Below, one piece after another: positions 54,257 through 64,000 of a stretch of DNA of 64,000 nucleotides (position 1 is the first letter of the stretch; every line of letters starts with the position of its first letter). A program made the translations under genes and the position numbers. The stretch covers positions 69,542,047 through 69,606,046 of the forward strand of contig NC_045446.1 of NCBI RefSeq assembly GCF_002776525.5, written 5' to 3'. This DNA comes from Piliocolobus tephrosceles. Its lineage: Eukaryota; Chordata; Mammalia; Primates; Cercopithecidae. The notes beneath the pieces are model-generated. The model was not told where the DNA came from and made no database searches. It saw only the letters and a program-made list of their open reading frames with translations.

Positions 54257-54423
54257 CTTTGTCTACTATTCCCCCCACCTTCCACTGTACCATAAACGTT
54301 TCTCTACATCTCTACAACTCCCCATATATATCATTTTGAATAGATATACAGTATTTTATCCAGGGATTTCTTATCTTAATGATGAGCAGGTGGGTGTATT
54401 CCAATCATGTATGCATATAAAAA
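54257..54423 (-). repeat. Inverted duplication, right arm
   Basis: ctttgtctactattcccccc starts the arm and ccaatcatgtatgcatataa closes it. Its reverse complement follows the left arm. Spacer between the arms is about 1.07 kb. Confidence 0.85.
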
Positions 54424-55254
54424 ATGATGTGGTAAAGATTTTTGTCCATCTAATTTCTCTGAATGTATTGTGATTTCCAAAAAAAGAAAAAAAATTAGCT
54501 TCTAGATGTGCTCTTAATCACATGTCCTTATCTGGAACTCCAGATGGGCAAGAACTCCATCTATGGAGGTGTCTACAAATGCATACATCTGGCCCTGCCC
54601 CAGAGCTGGGAACAGAATCTCTGTGATCTCCAGGTCGGAGTGGGGGCTCGCCTTGGTGGTTCCAGCCTTAACCACTGCACCAGGGCTGATGTTTCTTGGC
54701 CTAACTGCGCAGACATACAATCTTGACCAAAGACAAGGTTCTGTCCTCCCTACACTGTAGCATCCGAGACTTGCTGGCAGTCATTGCGGCATGAGGCTCC
54801 TTCTATCTTTTAGATTTCTGCCACACCCCCAGCCTATCTGCTCTATTATGAACCTAGTGCATTTTTTCTTCACATTCAACTGACTCTTTGTTTCTGGAAT
54901 CAATTTATTTTAAACGGAAAATGTATCTCATTATCTTAAGTGAAAAAAAAAACACCATCTTTTCATAAATAGGAAAAAAAAAAGGTTAAAAAATGAATAT
55001 GATGAAGACAACAAGGTGAATACTGTTGCTTCCTCATCCAAACTCAGGTCTCTGTTAAACAGGGAGATGAACAAGCATTGGCGAGGTATTAAATACCTAC
55101 TAGTGCCAAAATCAGGCTTTCTCCTCCACTAAATCACAAAGATTAAAGAGGAATTGAAACAAGACTTTCTCACCATGTGATTCAGTGTTACTTAACACCG
55201 TGCTTAGGTAACACACACAACCATTTGGTCCCAGTCCCCTGTGGAAAACACCTA
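54424..55254. other. Gene-free, unclassified sequence
   Basis: A-rich homopolymers near 54,480, 54,943 and 54,973. No exon or typable repeat. Confidence 0.4.
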
Positions 55255-55392
55255 TCTAGTCCAGCCTTCTCCATTTACACAGGAATAAAAGAGCCCAAGA
55301 GTTAAGCGTCAGGCCTTTGTCACATCTAAGCCTGGCAGCAAAGCAGAATGGAGAATCTAGGTCTCCTTCCTCCTAAGTCTTATTCGATAGCT
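55255..55392 (-). mobile_element. MIR-like fragment
   Basis: ccttctccatttacacagga, ataaaagagcccaagagtta, gagaatctaggtctccttcc. Decayed. Confidence 0.5.
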
Positions 55393-55554
55393 CTTTAAAA
55401 ACTTCATTTTAAAAAAATGTGGGCAGCAGAGTATACAGAGAGAGAAATATATATTTACTTTGATCTTTCCTTTTTAGATCCCAAAGCATATTATGATAGA
55501 CGAGGTTAAGGAAACAAGCATATCAAAAGAAAAGCAAAAAAATTTAATCATCAA

Positions 55555-55755
55555 GTAATTATTGACGATCTGCTTCTGTGCCAGACTCTATGCTGTGTGC
55601 TGGGCCCATTAACAGAGAACAAGAGACAGTTTCCCACTCCTGACCCCCAACCTGTCAGTGTATGGGGCCAATATTTGGATTAGAAGTGGCCAGTGTGGAC
55701 TGATCATTCACTCAATTCATTGCTCCAGGAACATGTATGAGTACCTACTATGTGT
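55555..55755 (-). mobile_element. L2 3'-end fragments
   Basis: attattgacgatctgcttct gtgccag, aacagagaacaagagacagt, and a second small piece at 55,720-55,755 (gagtacctactatgtgtcag). Confidence 0.5.
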
Positions 55756-55999
55756 CAGATTTCCATAAATAATTTTTTATGGGAATATTGATGGTCACTT
55801 CTAGACAGTTACTCTGATCATTCTACTTACTGCTAAGATTCAAACATAAGAATGGCAGGATGTAAAAGTTAGGCCAGTTATAGAAAACTGTTTTATAAAA
55901 CTGATGCCGAACTTCTTAATGAGAGATATAATTTAAAAACATTAAACAGTTTAGAAACTGTTACTAATAATAGCTAACAAGCAAACCAATCATATAATT

Positions 56000-56205
56000 A
56001 GTAATAATCAGCTAATATTTGTTAGATACTTATGATACACGTGATATTACGCTAAGCACTTTTGCAGATCCTGACTCAATACTCACAAGAATCCTGCTCA
56101 TCTGCAATACACAGACTTGGAACCAAGGCTTACAGAGGTTAAGTAACTTTCCCAAGATCCTGCTGCTAATAAGTAGTGAGACCTAGACACAAACCGGGAT
56201 AGCTG
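56000..56205 (-). mobile_element. MIR SINE
   Basis: tatttgttagatacttatga, acgctaagcacttttgcaga, cttacagaggttaagtaact ttcccaag, ctgctaataagtagtgagac. Confidence 0.75.
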
Positions 56206-56383
56206 ACAGAAAGTTAAAACCTCCCAAAATGTAAAAGACATGCTTTCTAGGAGAAAAATAAAAGTTTGTTGAAATTTGTATCGCTTTAATTACATTCACA
56301 AAGAAGAGGGGAACATTTTAACCTCCTTCAAAGTTTAACCACTAGTTTAACTCTTTATCAGTAGTTAACAAATGGGTGAAGAT

Positions 56384-56990
56384 CCTGTTTCCCAAACTTT
56401 TCTCTGTTAAGAATCACCTGGAGAGCTGGTTAACAGGAATTGCTGGGCTTCACCCCCAGGGTTTCTCATTCAGTAGTTCTAGGGTGGAACGTGAAGATTT
56501 GTATTTTTTTCTTTTCTTTTCTTTCTTTCTTTTTTTTTTTTTAAAGACAGAGTCTTGCTCTGTCTTACAGGCTGGGGTGCAGGAGCATGATCTTGGCTCA
56601 CTGCAACCTCTGCCTCCCAGGTTCAAGTGATTCTTCTGCCTCAGCCTCCCGAGTAGCTGGGATTACAGGCACCCGCCACCACGCCCAGCTAATTTTTGTA
56701 TTTTTAGTAGAGATGGGGTTTCATCATTTTGGCCAGGCTGGTCTCGAACTCCTGACCTCAAGTGATCTGCCCACCTTGGCCTTCCAAAGTGCCGGGATGA
56801 CAAGTGTGAGCCACCATGCTGGGCCAACCACTGCACCCAGCCATCTTTCCTTTTCTTTGATTTTTGGTTAAAATCCTAGAGGAAAACTTAGGAAAAACTC
56901 TACTGGTTGCTGACCAAGATTTGCATTTCTAACAAGCTCCCAGGTGAAGCTGATGCTGCTGGTCCGGAGACCACACTTAGAGAAATGCCA
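56384..56990 (+). mobile_element. MER5A hAT-Charlie element, split by an Alu insertion
   Basis: The left piece (56,384-56,507) has gttaagaatcacctggagag, cttcacccccagggtttctc and the shared aagatttgtatttt. The right piece (56,916-56,990) continues with aagatttgcatttctaacaa, tgaagctgatgctgctggtc, cacttagagaaatgcc. MER5A is a 189-bp nonautonomous hAT, and the two pieces together give about that length after subtracting the duplicated 14 bases. Confidence 0.85.
56508..56915 (-). mobile_element. AluS-type SINE carrying 90 bp of extra 5' sequence
   Basis: Antisense Alu body 56,508-56,825 (T-rich tail, agacagagtcttgctctgtc, to catgctgggcc). On the Alu 5' side follow a second, 17-base Alu head (56,826-56,842; ggctgggtgcagtggtt when reversed) and 73 bases of non-Alu sequence (56,843-56,915). 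The whole block is bracketed by the duplicated target aagatttgtatttt (56,494-56,507) and aagatttgcatttc (56,916-56,929), so the extra bases appear to have come in with the Alu. Confidence 0.85.
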
Positions 56991-57225
56991 GGTTATGAGT
57001 TCATGGGCTTTAGAATTAGACAGACTTGGGTCGGAACCTTGATTTTTCAATTTGCTTTATGTGCAAGTCACAGAGGCAGAGCCACTTATCTAAAAAAGAG
57101 AGTATCACTATTGAATAAAATCGTTGTGAGGATTATGTCAAATAAGAATATGTAATCTCTGTAATAATCTCCCAAATACCTGGTATATACAGGTATTCAA
57201 CAAATTGGCTTTGTTAATATTATTG
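56991..57225 (+). mobile_element. MIR SINE
   Basis: ttcatgggctttagaattag acagacttgggtcgg, aatcgttgtgaggattatgt, atacctggtatatacaggta ttcaac. Confidence 0.75.
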
Positions 57226-57683
57226 ACAAACAATCCACTAGGAAAAATGTCTAATAACTTTTCCACTACGTGCTTTACGGAGATGGAAAGGAAGAAAATT
57301 GCATTTTGTTGGTTTGTAATATTTCAGCCCAATAAGTTTGTCTTTTTTATGCATAAAGATGTTAGAAAATGGTGGCTGATGAAAAAGGAAGGCATACGCA
57401 GTGGAAACCCGTCAAAGTCAAATGCCAGGAGTTGAGAAGGGCGGCTCTTTTCCCAGCACCCATCACATGGTTCAGAAGGACTTGTACGCAAAATTAGAGG
57501 TGCTTGATGGGATCTGGGCTCACCGGAAGCTCATAGCAGAATTAATAATTATCACATAACAATATAATTGCATGGCCTTTTTAAGGCACTTTACTGTTGA
57601 ATGGAATAAATAAGAAGTATTAAGTTGTCCTTTTGGTCTCCCTTTGCCTGAATTATAAAGTGTTGTCTATGAGGGATATTGTT
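57226..57683. other. Gene-free, unclassified sequence
   Basis: Nothing recognisable. Confidence 0.4.
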
Positions 57684-57684
57684 T

Positions 57685-57737
<53 letters not shown>

Positions 57738-57765
57738 CGTGCGCGCACGCATGTGCACATGCGTG
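57684..57765. repeat. TG/CG alternating tract (Z-DNA candidate) with a palindrome
   Basis: 82 bases of uninterrupted purine-pyrimidine alternation: (TG)n, a gcgcgcgcgtgcgcgcacgc core, then a perfect 20-base palindrome at 57,746-57,765 (cacgcatgtgcacatgcgtg). Cys/Val-rich short frames over it are artefacts. Confidence 0.93.
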
Positions 57766-58583
57766 AGAATTGGTGGTTTTAAAATAAGCTGTAGAGATAA
57801 ATTTTGTTGTGAGCTTCTCTTCCAGAAAAAAAAAAAAAAAAAAAAACAGATTATACTAATGAATAGAAATTGGCAGTGGAGCTAAAAATAGCTGTGTGGT
57901 AGAGTGGTGGGAACACTTGGGCACATTTTAGAGCTGTTTGGGAGTGTTTAAAGCATTTAAAGGTAGATTCTGGTGCACTTGAGCAGGACTGAAATCATCT
58001 GATGAGGGATACATTTCTAAGGCTATTCTCAAGTTTGTAAGAGTGAGGCATATTTGTGTGACCCAGAGGAGATGGATCAAAATGGAATGAGAGGTGGCAG
58101 GAATCCAGCGTGGTTAAGGAATTTCACCAGCTGGGCCTTTGCTGATGAGACTTTAACTCTTGGAGCTGCAGGTTCCCATGAAGGAGGGTGGAAGAATGGC
58201 ACCCCAGGAACCATTCTGGCTGCTCCATAGCTGCCCCCTCTCGTTCAGGTCTCGGCTCAAATGCAGCCTGCCTGACCATGCACGCCAACTGCAGCAGACA
58301 TTACGGATGCCCTCAACCCACCTGCAGCCTCCAAAGACTGTTTCCACTCCATAAATGCTTCCTACTTCAAGTCAGACACATATTTCTCTGCTTTGGCACT
58401 CTCTGGAGGTGGAGGTTCCACAACCAAGGAGGAACATCTGTAGGTGGATACATACCCCAGCTTTCTTGGCCCCTAATGGAATAATCGCCCAGCAAGTGTG
58501 TCAGTGTCCCTCTGAGGGTCCCAGCAGGAATGAGCTCTAGTTGCCCACAGTGGTAACCTAATCATTAAATTACCCTCTGTTTA
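57766..58583. other. Gene-free sequence with A-tract and small L2-like piece
   Basis: An A21 run ends near 57,846. About 58,236-58,290 (gttcaggtctcggctcaaat gcagcctgcc) resembles sense L2. Frames at 58,153-58,540 on both strands have no recognised features. Confidence 0.4.
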
Positions 58584-59111
58584 CAGGGGTATCCAATCTT
58601 TTGGCTTCCCTGAGCCACATTGGAAGAAGAATTGTCTTGGGCCACACATAAAATACACTAAAACGATAGTTGATGATCTAAAAAAAAATAGCCAAAAAAA
58701 ACCCATAATTTTTTTATTTTTTATTTTATTTTATTTTTTGAGACAGAGTCTTGCTCTTTCGCCCAGGCTGGAGTGCAGTGGCGTGATCTCCGCTCACTGC
58801 AAGCTCCGCCTCCCAGGTTCACACCATTCTCCTGCCTTAGCTTCCCGCGTAGCTGGGCTACAGATGCCCGCTAGCATGCCTGGTTAGTTTTTGTACTTTT
58901 AGTAGAGACGGGGTTTCACCGTGTTAGCCAGGATGGTCTCGATCTCCTGACCTCGTGATCTGCCCGCCTCAGTCTCCCAAAGTGCTGGGATTACAGGCGT
59001 GAGCCACCGCTCCTAGCCAATATTTTTTAAAAGTTTACGAATTTGTGTTGGGCTGCATTCAAAACCATCCTGGGCTTCACGGAGCCCGCAGGTTGCAGGT
59101 TGGACAAGTTT
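58584..59111 (+). mobile_element. MER1-like hAT-Charlie element, split by an AluY
   Basis: Left piece: caggggtatccaatcttttg, acattggaagaagaattgtc, cacataaaatacactaaaac. Right piece after the Alu: agtttacgaatttgtgttgg, gcattcaaaaccatcctggg, ggttgcaggttggacaag. The ends are imperfect inverted relatives. ctctgttta before and ctctatta after it could be a decayed hAT TSD. Confidence 0.8.
58711..59018 (-). mobile_element. AluY-type SINE
   Basis: Antisense: T-rich tail of ATTTT units, agtcttgctctttcgcccag, and the Y-type ggatggtctcgatctcctga cctcgtgatctg, ending accgctcctagcc. It sits between the two halves of the MER1-like element. Confidence 0.92.
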
Positions 59112-59249
59112 GCTCTATTAGCTTCCCTTCCTTTCCCATTTCACTTCCTCACTTCCTCAGTAGGCTTCCTGGAATCACCTTGCAAATAAGTTACTTATAC
59201 TCAAATCCTTTTCTCAGGGCTTTAGGAAGAACCCAAACTAAGACAGTAT
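59112..59249. repeat. Possible old LTR-tail-like fragment
   Basis: cttgcaaataagttacttat actcaaatcc and gaagaacccaaactaagaca are a recurrent pattern I associate with the end of some LTR-type elements. Unnamed, low confidence. Confidence 0.3.
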
Positions 59250-59437
59250 CTAAGGTCCCCAGCACCTCCCCTGTGCTCCATCATACCACACTGTTTAATT
59301 TCCTTTCTGATCACTTTCTGAACTTACTTGTTTCCTCTTCTTAGTTCTCCACAAGGTCCGACAGACTGGTTCTACTGCATCCCCGCCACCTAGAACTATG
59401 CCTGACTAGAGCTCAACAAATATTAACTGACTAAATG
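59250..59437 (+). mobile_element. L2 3'-end fragment
   Basis: acttacttgtttcctcttct, cctagaactatgcctgacta gagctcaacaaatattaact gac. Confidence 0.6.
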
Positions 59438-59589
59438 ACCACTTTGAAATGCCTTCCTCCTACAATTGTTTCTATAAATGGGAATTACACTATTATCACT
59501 TGATATCAACTCCATCTTTTTCCAAGAATATGGTCCTGTCCTAACACATATGTGTGAACAGACAGAGAAGTATCTAAGAGTTTTGGAAT

Positions 59590-59757
59590 TCAAAGAGCTG
59601 TGACTTTGGGCAACTTATTTGCCTTCTCCGACCTTTCCTGAGGCCATCTCAAAACTAGGAATAGTATGCCTGCCTAATGGGTTTACAGTGAAGGCTAGGA
59701 CCTTAGGAGATGTGAAGTGCCTGGTACATGGTAGGCATTTAATAAGTGTGAGTTTCT
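59590..59757 (+). mobile_element. MIR SINE fragment
   Basis: ctgtgactttgggcaactta, gatgtgaagtgcctggtaca tggtaggcatttaataag. Confidence 0.65.
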
Positions 59758-59944
59758 TGCATCAGGCCACAGGAATGGCAAAGACGGCCAGCTCCATCAT
59801 GAAGGCCCAGCTGGGTGACAGACCCTCTGTTGTCTGTGAGACCAGGACAGCCTTAGTGACGGCCCTTGTAAGACAATTGGGGTCCACCAGTTACCAAGTG
59901 ATTTTCCTGACTTTGGAACACCCAACCCCACTCCACACACAGTG

Positions 59945-60183
59945 AGGTGGCTAACAGTAGACTCTGGAGCCAAATTATCTGGAATCAAGACCTGGCTCAA
60001 ATTTACTATCCATGTGACCTTGGATAAGTCACCTAACTTGTCTATGCTTTGGTTTCCTCACACACGAGGTAGGAAAAGTAACAGTCCTTACTTCCTAGGT
60101 TTGTAAGAAAATTAAATGAGTTATTTATAAAGTGATTAAAACAGCACTATGGCATAAAAATACTTTATAAATAAATACTCATC
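59945..60183 (+). mobile_element. Near full-length MIR SINE
   Basis: taacagtagactctggagcc, tatccatgtgaccttggata agtcacc, ctttggtttcctcacacacg, gtttgtaagaaaattaaatg ag. Confidence 0.85.
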
Positions 60184-60329
60184 CCATCTCCCAGTAACTT
60201 CCAATTATTAACCTCTTAGAAAACATTCCTGATTATCACGTTTTCATGCATGCATCCAGTCATTCATTTATTTTTTCTTCTCCTATCTACTCCCATAACA
60301 TTCTGTCTTACAACTCTGGATCACTGCAG

Positions 60330-60432
60330 CCTATTCCATGAGTATCTTCTCTGTACCACAGCCAGGCACTGTGTCAGCACTACGAATGGAACTAGACAAC
60401 ACTCAGTCCAGAAAGGAAGGCAGACACAGGTA
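60330..60432 (-). mobile_element. L2 3'-end fragment
   Basis: ttctctgtaccacagccagg cactgtgtcagc, ggaactagacaacactcag. Confidence 0.5.
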
Positions 60433-61099
60433 TGAGTCACTACATAACAAAGGCAAGGGCAGGTGCTAGAGGCACCCATGGCGGGTACCTTTGTGAAGCA
60501 CTAGTTACAGCACGTCCTAATGATGTGGTAATAACTAAGGGCCATCAAATCAGGCTACTGCAAATAAAAATCCACTTCCTTATGTCCACAAGGGTAGGTT
60601 CATTTTCAAAGGGCTATAACCAAAAAATAGAATGAGAATCAGAGAATAAAGTCAGAGTAAAAACACACATTCTGGGCACCTTGTGTGCCAAATCTGCTTT
60701 CATTTCACCACATAGGATTCCCAAATCCCCCAGCAATTGTCCCCAGTTCCCAAGGTGTCTACAGGCTCACACTCCAGGCTGCTCACAACTCCTTTGGCAA
60801 AACTCCCTGCTTCCTAAGAAGCTGGCTGTGGACTGCAGGTTTCAGCTCCTTGGACTCCATAGCCTTTTCCAGCAAGAAGCTAGGCAGCTCTGCCTTTCCC
60901 TTTTCCTGCCTCCCTGGGATGCACCATCCTGACATACAGAGTGCAGCTCCTCCTACGGATTGGTCAGCAGACATGAGAGAGAAGACACAAGGTTCCCATG
61001 AGACCTTCACGGCCAGCCCCTAACAGCTGCCTCAGCTGGAGAGGGTTGTTTCACTCTAATTTGGAGATGATTCTAGCTCATGAAAACTGCTTATTAGGA
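60433..61099. other. Gene-free, unclassified sequence
   Basis: The 112-codon frame 60,685-61,023 overlaps two others in different frames and has no domain signature. Confidence 0.4.
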
Positions 61100-61445
61100 A
61101 TGTTGGTTCAACATACCAACCAAATGTAATACATAAATCTTGTTTGTATCCTAGTTGAGGAGAAAAAAAAAAGCCATAAAAACATTTTTGAACAATTGGG
61201 GCAATCTGAATATGGACTACAAGTTAGGTGATAACTGTAAATTGTTATTAGTTTTCTTAGGTATAAACATCATATTGTGGTTATGTAGAAGAATGGCCTT
61301 GCTTTTAGAAGTGGCACGCTAAAGTATGTACAAAAAAAGAATCATGTCTGCAAAAAAAAAAAAAAAAGGAGAAAAATATATATCTACACATATGCATGCA
61401 CACACTGATAAGTCATAGACAGCAAATATTTTAAGAAAAAGAAAG
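61100..61445 (+). mobile_element. L1M 3'-UTR fragment
   Basis: gccataaaaacatttttgaa caattggggcaatctgaata tggac, attagttttcttaggtataa, catattgtggttatgtagaa gaatgg, ctaaagtatgtac. The A16 run at about 61,351-61,366 is internal. Confidence 0.75.
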
Positions 61446-61617
61446 ATCAATTCCTTGTGGCTCTGCATAGAGCTTATTCATATACCCTATATTAAGAACA
61501 GCAAAAAAAAGAGTAACAGAAACACAGGATACATATAATTTATCTCTATACCTCAGAATTCAACTTGACTTTGCTCTCAAAGGGAAAAAGATCCTTTGGT
61601 CCTGCCCTGCAATTCCA

Positions 61618-61675
61618 CTCACACACACGGGTACATATATACACACATGTACACACACACATACGCATATGCATG
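61618..61675. repeat. Degenerate CA/TA-rich repeat
   Basis: cacacacacgggtacatata, cacacatgtacacacacaca and tacgcatatgcatgc form an imperfect alternating block. Confidence 0.75.
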
Positions 61676-61744
61676 CACTGTTAAAGCACTAATTTCAAAG
61701 TCAAAGCCCTAAGAGACATCCCAGAATAGCTGGCCTGGAACATA

Positions 61745-61892
61745 AAAAGAACTTTCGACTCTGCACCGGAAGACCTGGATTCAACCTCTGCTGCACAGTA
61801 GCTGGTGATCTTGAGAAGCCACTGAACTAATCTGAGTGTCACTTTTCACACTGTGACAAGGGACTGTAATCATCCTGCCTCCCAATCCCAGA
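61745..61892 (+). mobile_element. MIR SINE fragment
   Basis: gcaccggaagacctggattc aacctctgctg, ggtgatcttgagaagccact, cccagagttagtcc. Confidence 0.6.
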
Positions 61893-62439
61893 GTTAGTCC
61901 AAGGGCCAGGAGAAAGAACGGCTGTAGAGATGCCATCTGAATGTGCCTTATTACTGCCTATGTTGACAAGTAAAAGATGCTGACTCGAACTCAAGACAGG
62001 TATCAACCTACTGCCGAAAGCTTCTTCTGCGCCAGTCTTCTGGAATTGGGCCTCTAAGAATGGAATGTTCCAAGCTGCTGGCTACTGGAAATGGATGTAG
62101 CTCTTTGAGCCCTATATGTTATGGCAGAAACAATAAAAACACAACTTGCTTTTCTATTTTTTTAAACAGTAATTCCCAAAGCTGTCCCATATAAATGGAT
62201 CTGAAACACAGATCACAGAGAGAGGGGCTGAGCAGAGACACGGAACCCAACCAAGCAGCCCTGCCTGAATCATGGACAAAAAATGCCAAAACCTTGGCCG
62301 GGTGCCTCCTGAGCTCCTTGAACCTAAAACTCGGGCAGAAAACCTCATTCATTCAGAATCCATTAATTCTGATCATTTAGACACGGCCTCAGCTGACCTT
62401 GCCACCGTTCTATCTGTGGAAAGCTGCCTGGCTTAGGGG
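61893..62439. other. Gene-free, unclassified sequence
   Basis: Nothing typable. Confidence 0.4.
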
Positions 62440-62632
62440 AGAGGCCTCGTGGTGCAGGGGCAAGTATGCTGACTGGGGCCAGGAGGCCTGATCACTCCTC
62501 ACCCCACCACTTTGCCGCCCTGGACAAGGCACCTTCCTTCCCCAGCCTCAGTTTCCATGTCTGTAAGATGACAGGGTTGGATTAGGGTTGTCCCTGTCTC
62601 GTCCCATTCTAAGATTCCACGATTAGTCACTT
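62440..62632 (+). mobile_element. MIR SINE
   Basis: cctcgtggtgcaggggcaag, ccctggacaaggcaccttcc, cagcctcagtttccatgtct gtaagatgacaggg. Confidence 0.7.
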
Positions 62633-62899
62633 CCTTTGGGAAGTCCTTCCAATCCTCAGAGAATGTCTGCTGAACAGAACTGGGATCTGTGAAATTAAAG
62701 CATGTTTAATGAACCAAAAAGAACAAACTGTTTCAGAGCACTTTGGAAGCACTCATGTCTATGCCCCCAAGGAAGTAAAATGCATTTTGGTTTTCACCCA
62801 GGTTGACTCACATGAATTTTCATTTGTTTACAGGTGGTTTAGGGTATTTAAGTATTCCACATACCTGAAAGTAACAAATAATGCTATCATTATAGACAT
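62633..62899. other. Short gene-free gap
   Basis: Unclassified. Confidence 0.4.
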
Positions 62900-63105
62900 G
62901 CATTCGGGTCATCCACTATAGGTCAGACTCTGTGCTAAGGGCTTTATGTCTATTAACTCCTTCAAAGGCCCCAGGAATGATGTGATGTAGGCTTACTATC
63001 TCCACTTTCATATGGAAAAGCTGCAGCTCAGAGAGCTTAAGTAGCTTGCCCAAGGTGACAGTGAGTGCTGGGGTTGGGAGTCAAACTCCACTCACCGTGG
63101 TGGCA
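62900..63105 (-). mobile_element. MIR SINE
   Basis: agactctgtgctaagggctt tatgtctattaactcc, agctcagagagcttaagtag cttgcccaaggtgacagtga. Confidence 0.85.
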
Positions 63106-63184
63106 TCTGAAGAGAACTCATCATCTTGTAAACAGACTCCCATATGAGGATGCTATTTGTCTTTCCTTGTAGTGAACATTAACC

Positions 63185-64000
63185 TAAAAACAGTTTACTG
63201 AGCTATACTTGATATACAATAAACTGTACGTGTTTAAATTGCACAGCCTGATGAGTTTTGATATCAGTATGCGACTGTGAAAACACCACTACAATCAAAA
63301 TAGTAACCATATTCACATCATCCTCCAAATTTCCCCATCCCCCTGGATAATTCCTCCCACCCCTTCACCCTCTCCAGGCAACCCATGACCTGTTTTCTAT
63401 CACAATAGATTACTCTGCATTTTGTGGAATTTATTATAAAAGGAATCATGCATATACATGCTTTTGAGTCTGGCTTTTTCCACTCACTGTAACTATTTTG
63501 AGATTGATCCATGTTGTTGGGCTTATCAAGAATTTATTCCTTTTTTACTGCTGATTAACATTCCATTTTATAGATATACCACAATGTGTTTATCCATTCA
63601 CCTGTTGATGAACATTTGGGTGACTTACAATTTTTGGCTATTACAAATAGAGGTGCCTTAAACATTTCTGTATAGGTCTTTGTATCTAAATATGCTTTCA
63701 CTTCCCCGGGGTAAATACCTACGAGTGGAAAGGTTGGGTCACAAGGTAGATGTGTATTTATGGTTTTAAGAAGCTGCCAAGCTGTTCTCTGAAGTAGTCT
63801 CCTTTTACAATTCTGTTGCTCCATATCCTCACCAACATGTGTATGGTCAGTCTTTTTAATGTTAGACATTTGAGTGGCTTTTAAGTGGTATCTCGTGGTG
63901 GTTTTAATTTTCATTTCTCTAATGACTAATGATACTGAGCATCCTTTCATGTGCCTCTTTCTGACAAAAGAAACTCTTTAGTTATAAAAATTTGGTAAAA
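63185..64000 (-). mobile_element. L1M ORF2 3' end and 3' region, running off the window
   Basis: The minus-strand frame 63,555-63,950 shows the C-terminal ORF2p pattern: SLVIREMKIKTTTRYHL, a GEDMEQQNC segment where GCGEIGTLLHCWW-type wording is expected, then PLVGIYPGEVKAYLDTKTYT and WINTLWYIYKME. The frame is opened only by chance within a decayed copy. The + strand shows the usual antisense phrases catccattcacctgttgatg-like and ccatatcctcaccaacatgt. The 5' end lies beyond base 64,000. No functional reverse transcriptase is encoded here. Confidence 0.85.

Noticed and set aside
63555..63950. 131-codon antisense frame with reverse-transcriptase-like C-terminus
   Set aside because: It is a decayed L1 ORF2 tail, without catalytic domains; annotated as L1, not as a gene.
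1..64000. tRNA, snRNA, Y RNA, 7SL or 5S genes and their pseudogenes
   Set aside because: Apart from Alu (7SL-derived) and MIR (tRNA-derived) repeats I saw no internal promoter boxes or conserved RNA wording in either strand.

Overview
The window is mammalian, and almost certainly human or another catarrhine primate, nuclear DNA. It holds ten dimeric Alu elements, two of them with AluY-type diagnostic wording, plus one free left Alu monomer. Around them lies a dense background of old eutherian repeats: MIR, L2, L1M fragments, MaLR (MLT1) LTRs and hAT-Charlie fossils. I found no protein-coding exon, no CpG island, no functional RNA gene, no CRISPR array and no bacterial-type operon. All the longer open frames fall inside repeats or single-copy DNA with no recognisable protein signature. 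The window is best read as intergenic or deep-intronic sequence. Repeat names are given from memory of consensus wording, not from a database search, and boundaries are good to roughly 5-20 bases unless target-site duplications (TSDs) pin them.

Layout. 0-8 kb: an L2 split by two Alus, a MER58-like hAT fossil, a solitary ERV-type LTR split by an Alu, a polypyrimidine tract, a GT/AT/AC palindrome and an AluJ. 8-27 kb: an Alu-free 19-kb stretch of L1M, L2 and MIR fragments, an L2 whose 3' end has grown into a 400-bp tetranucleotide array, and an MLT1 LTR. 27-38 kb: nested insertions (FLAM in MIR, MIR in L2, Alu in MIR, and two hAT elements plus an Alu in one L2) and a 1.3-kb L1M 3' end. 38-53 kb: a second Alu-poor stretch dominated by MIR and L2, with a 5'-truncated RPL5 retropseudogene at 41.7-41.9 kb and a second MLT1 LTR. 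53-54.4 kb: a diverged inverted duplication with a short perfect hairpin at one inner edge. 56-59 kb: MER5A and MER1-like elements, each split by an Alu, and a Z-DNA-prone alternating tract. 59-64 kb: MIR, L2 and L1M, ending inside an antisense L1 ORF2 remnant.

There is no set of genes working together here. The informative content is the insertion history: TSDs, nesting order, 5' extra sequence on two Alus, one retrocopied ribosomal-protein mRNA, and sequences likely to adopt non-B DNA. I did not find a new biological system. The items most worth a second look are the inverted duplication (about 52,994-54,423), the Alu with 90 bp of extra 5' sequence (56,508-56,915), the two hAT elements sharing three copies of one 8-bp target (37,106-38,036) and the RPL5 retrocopy with its TTAG tail array.
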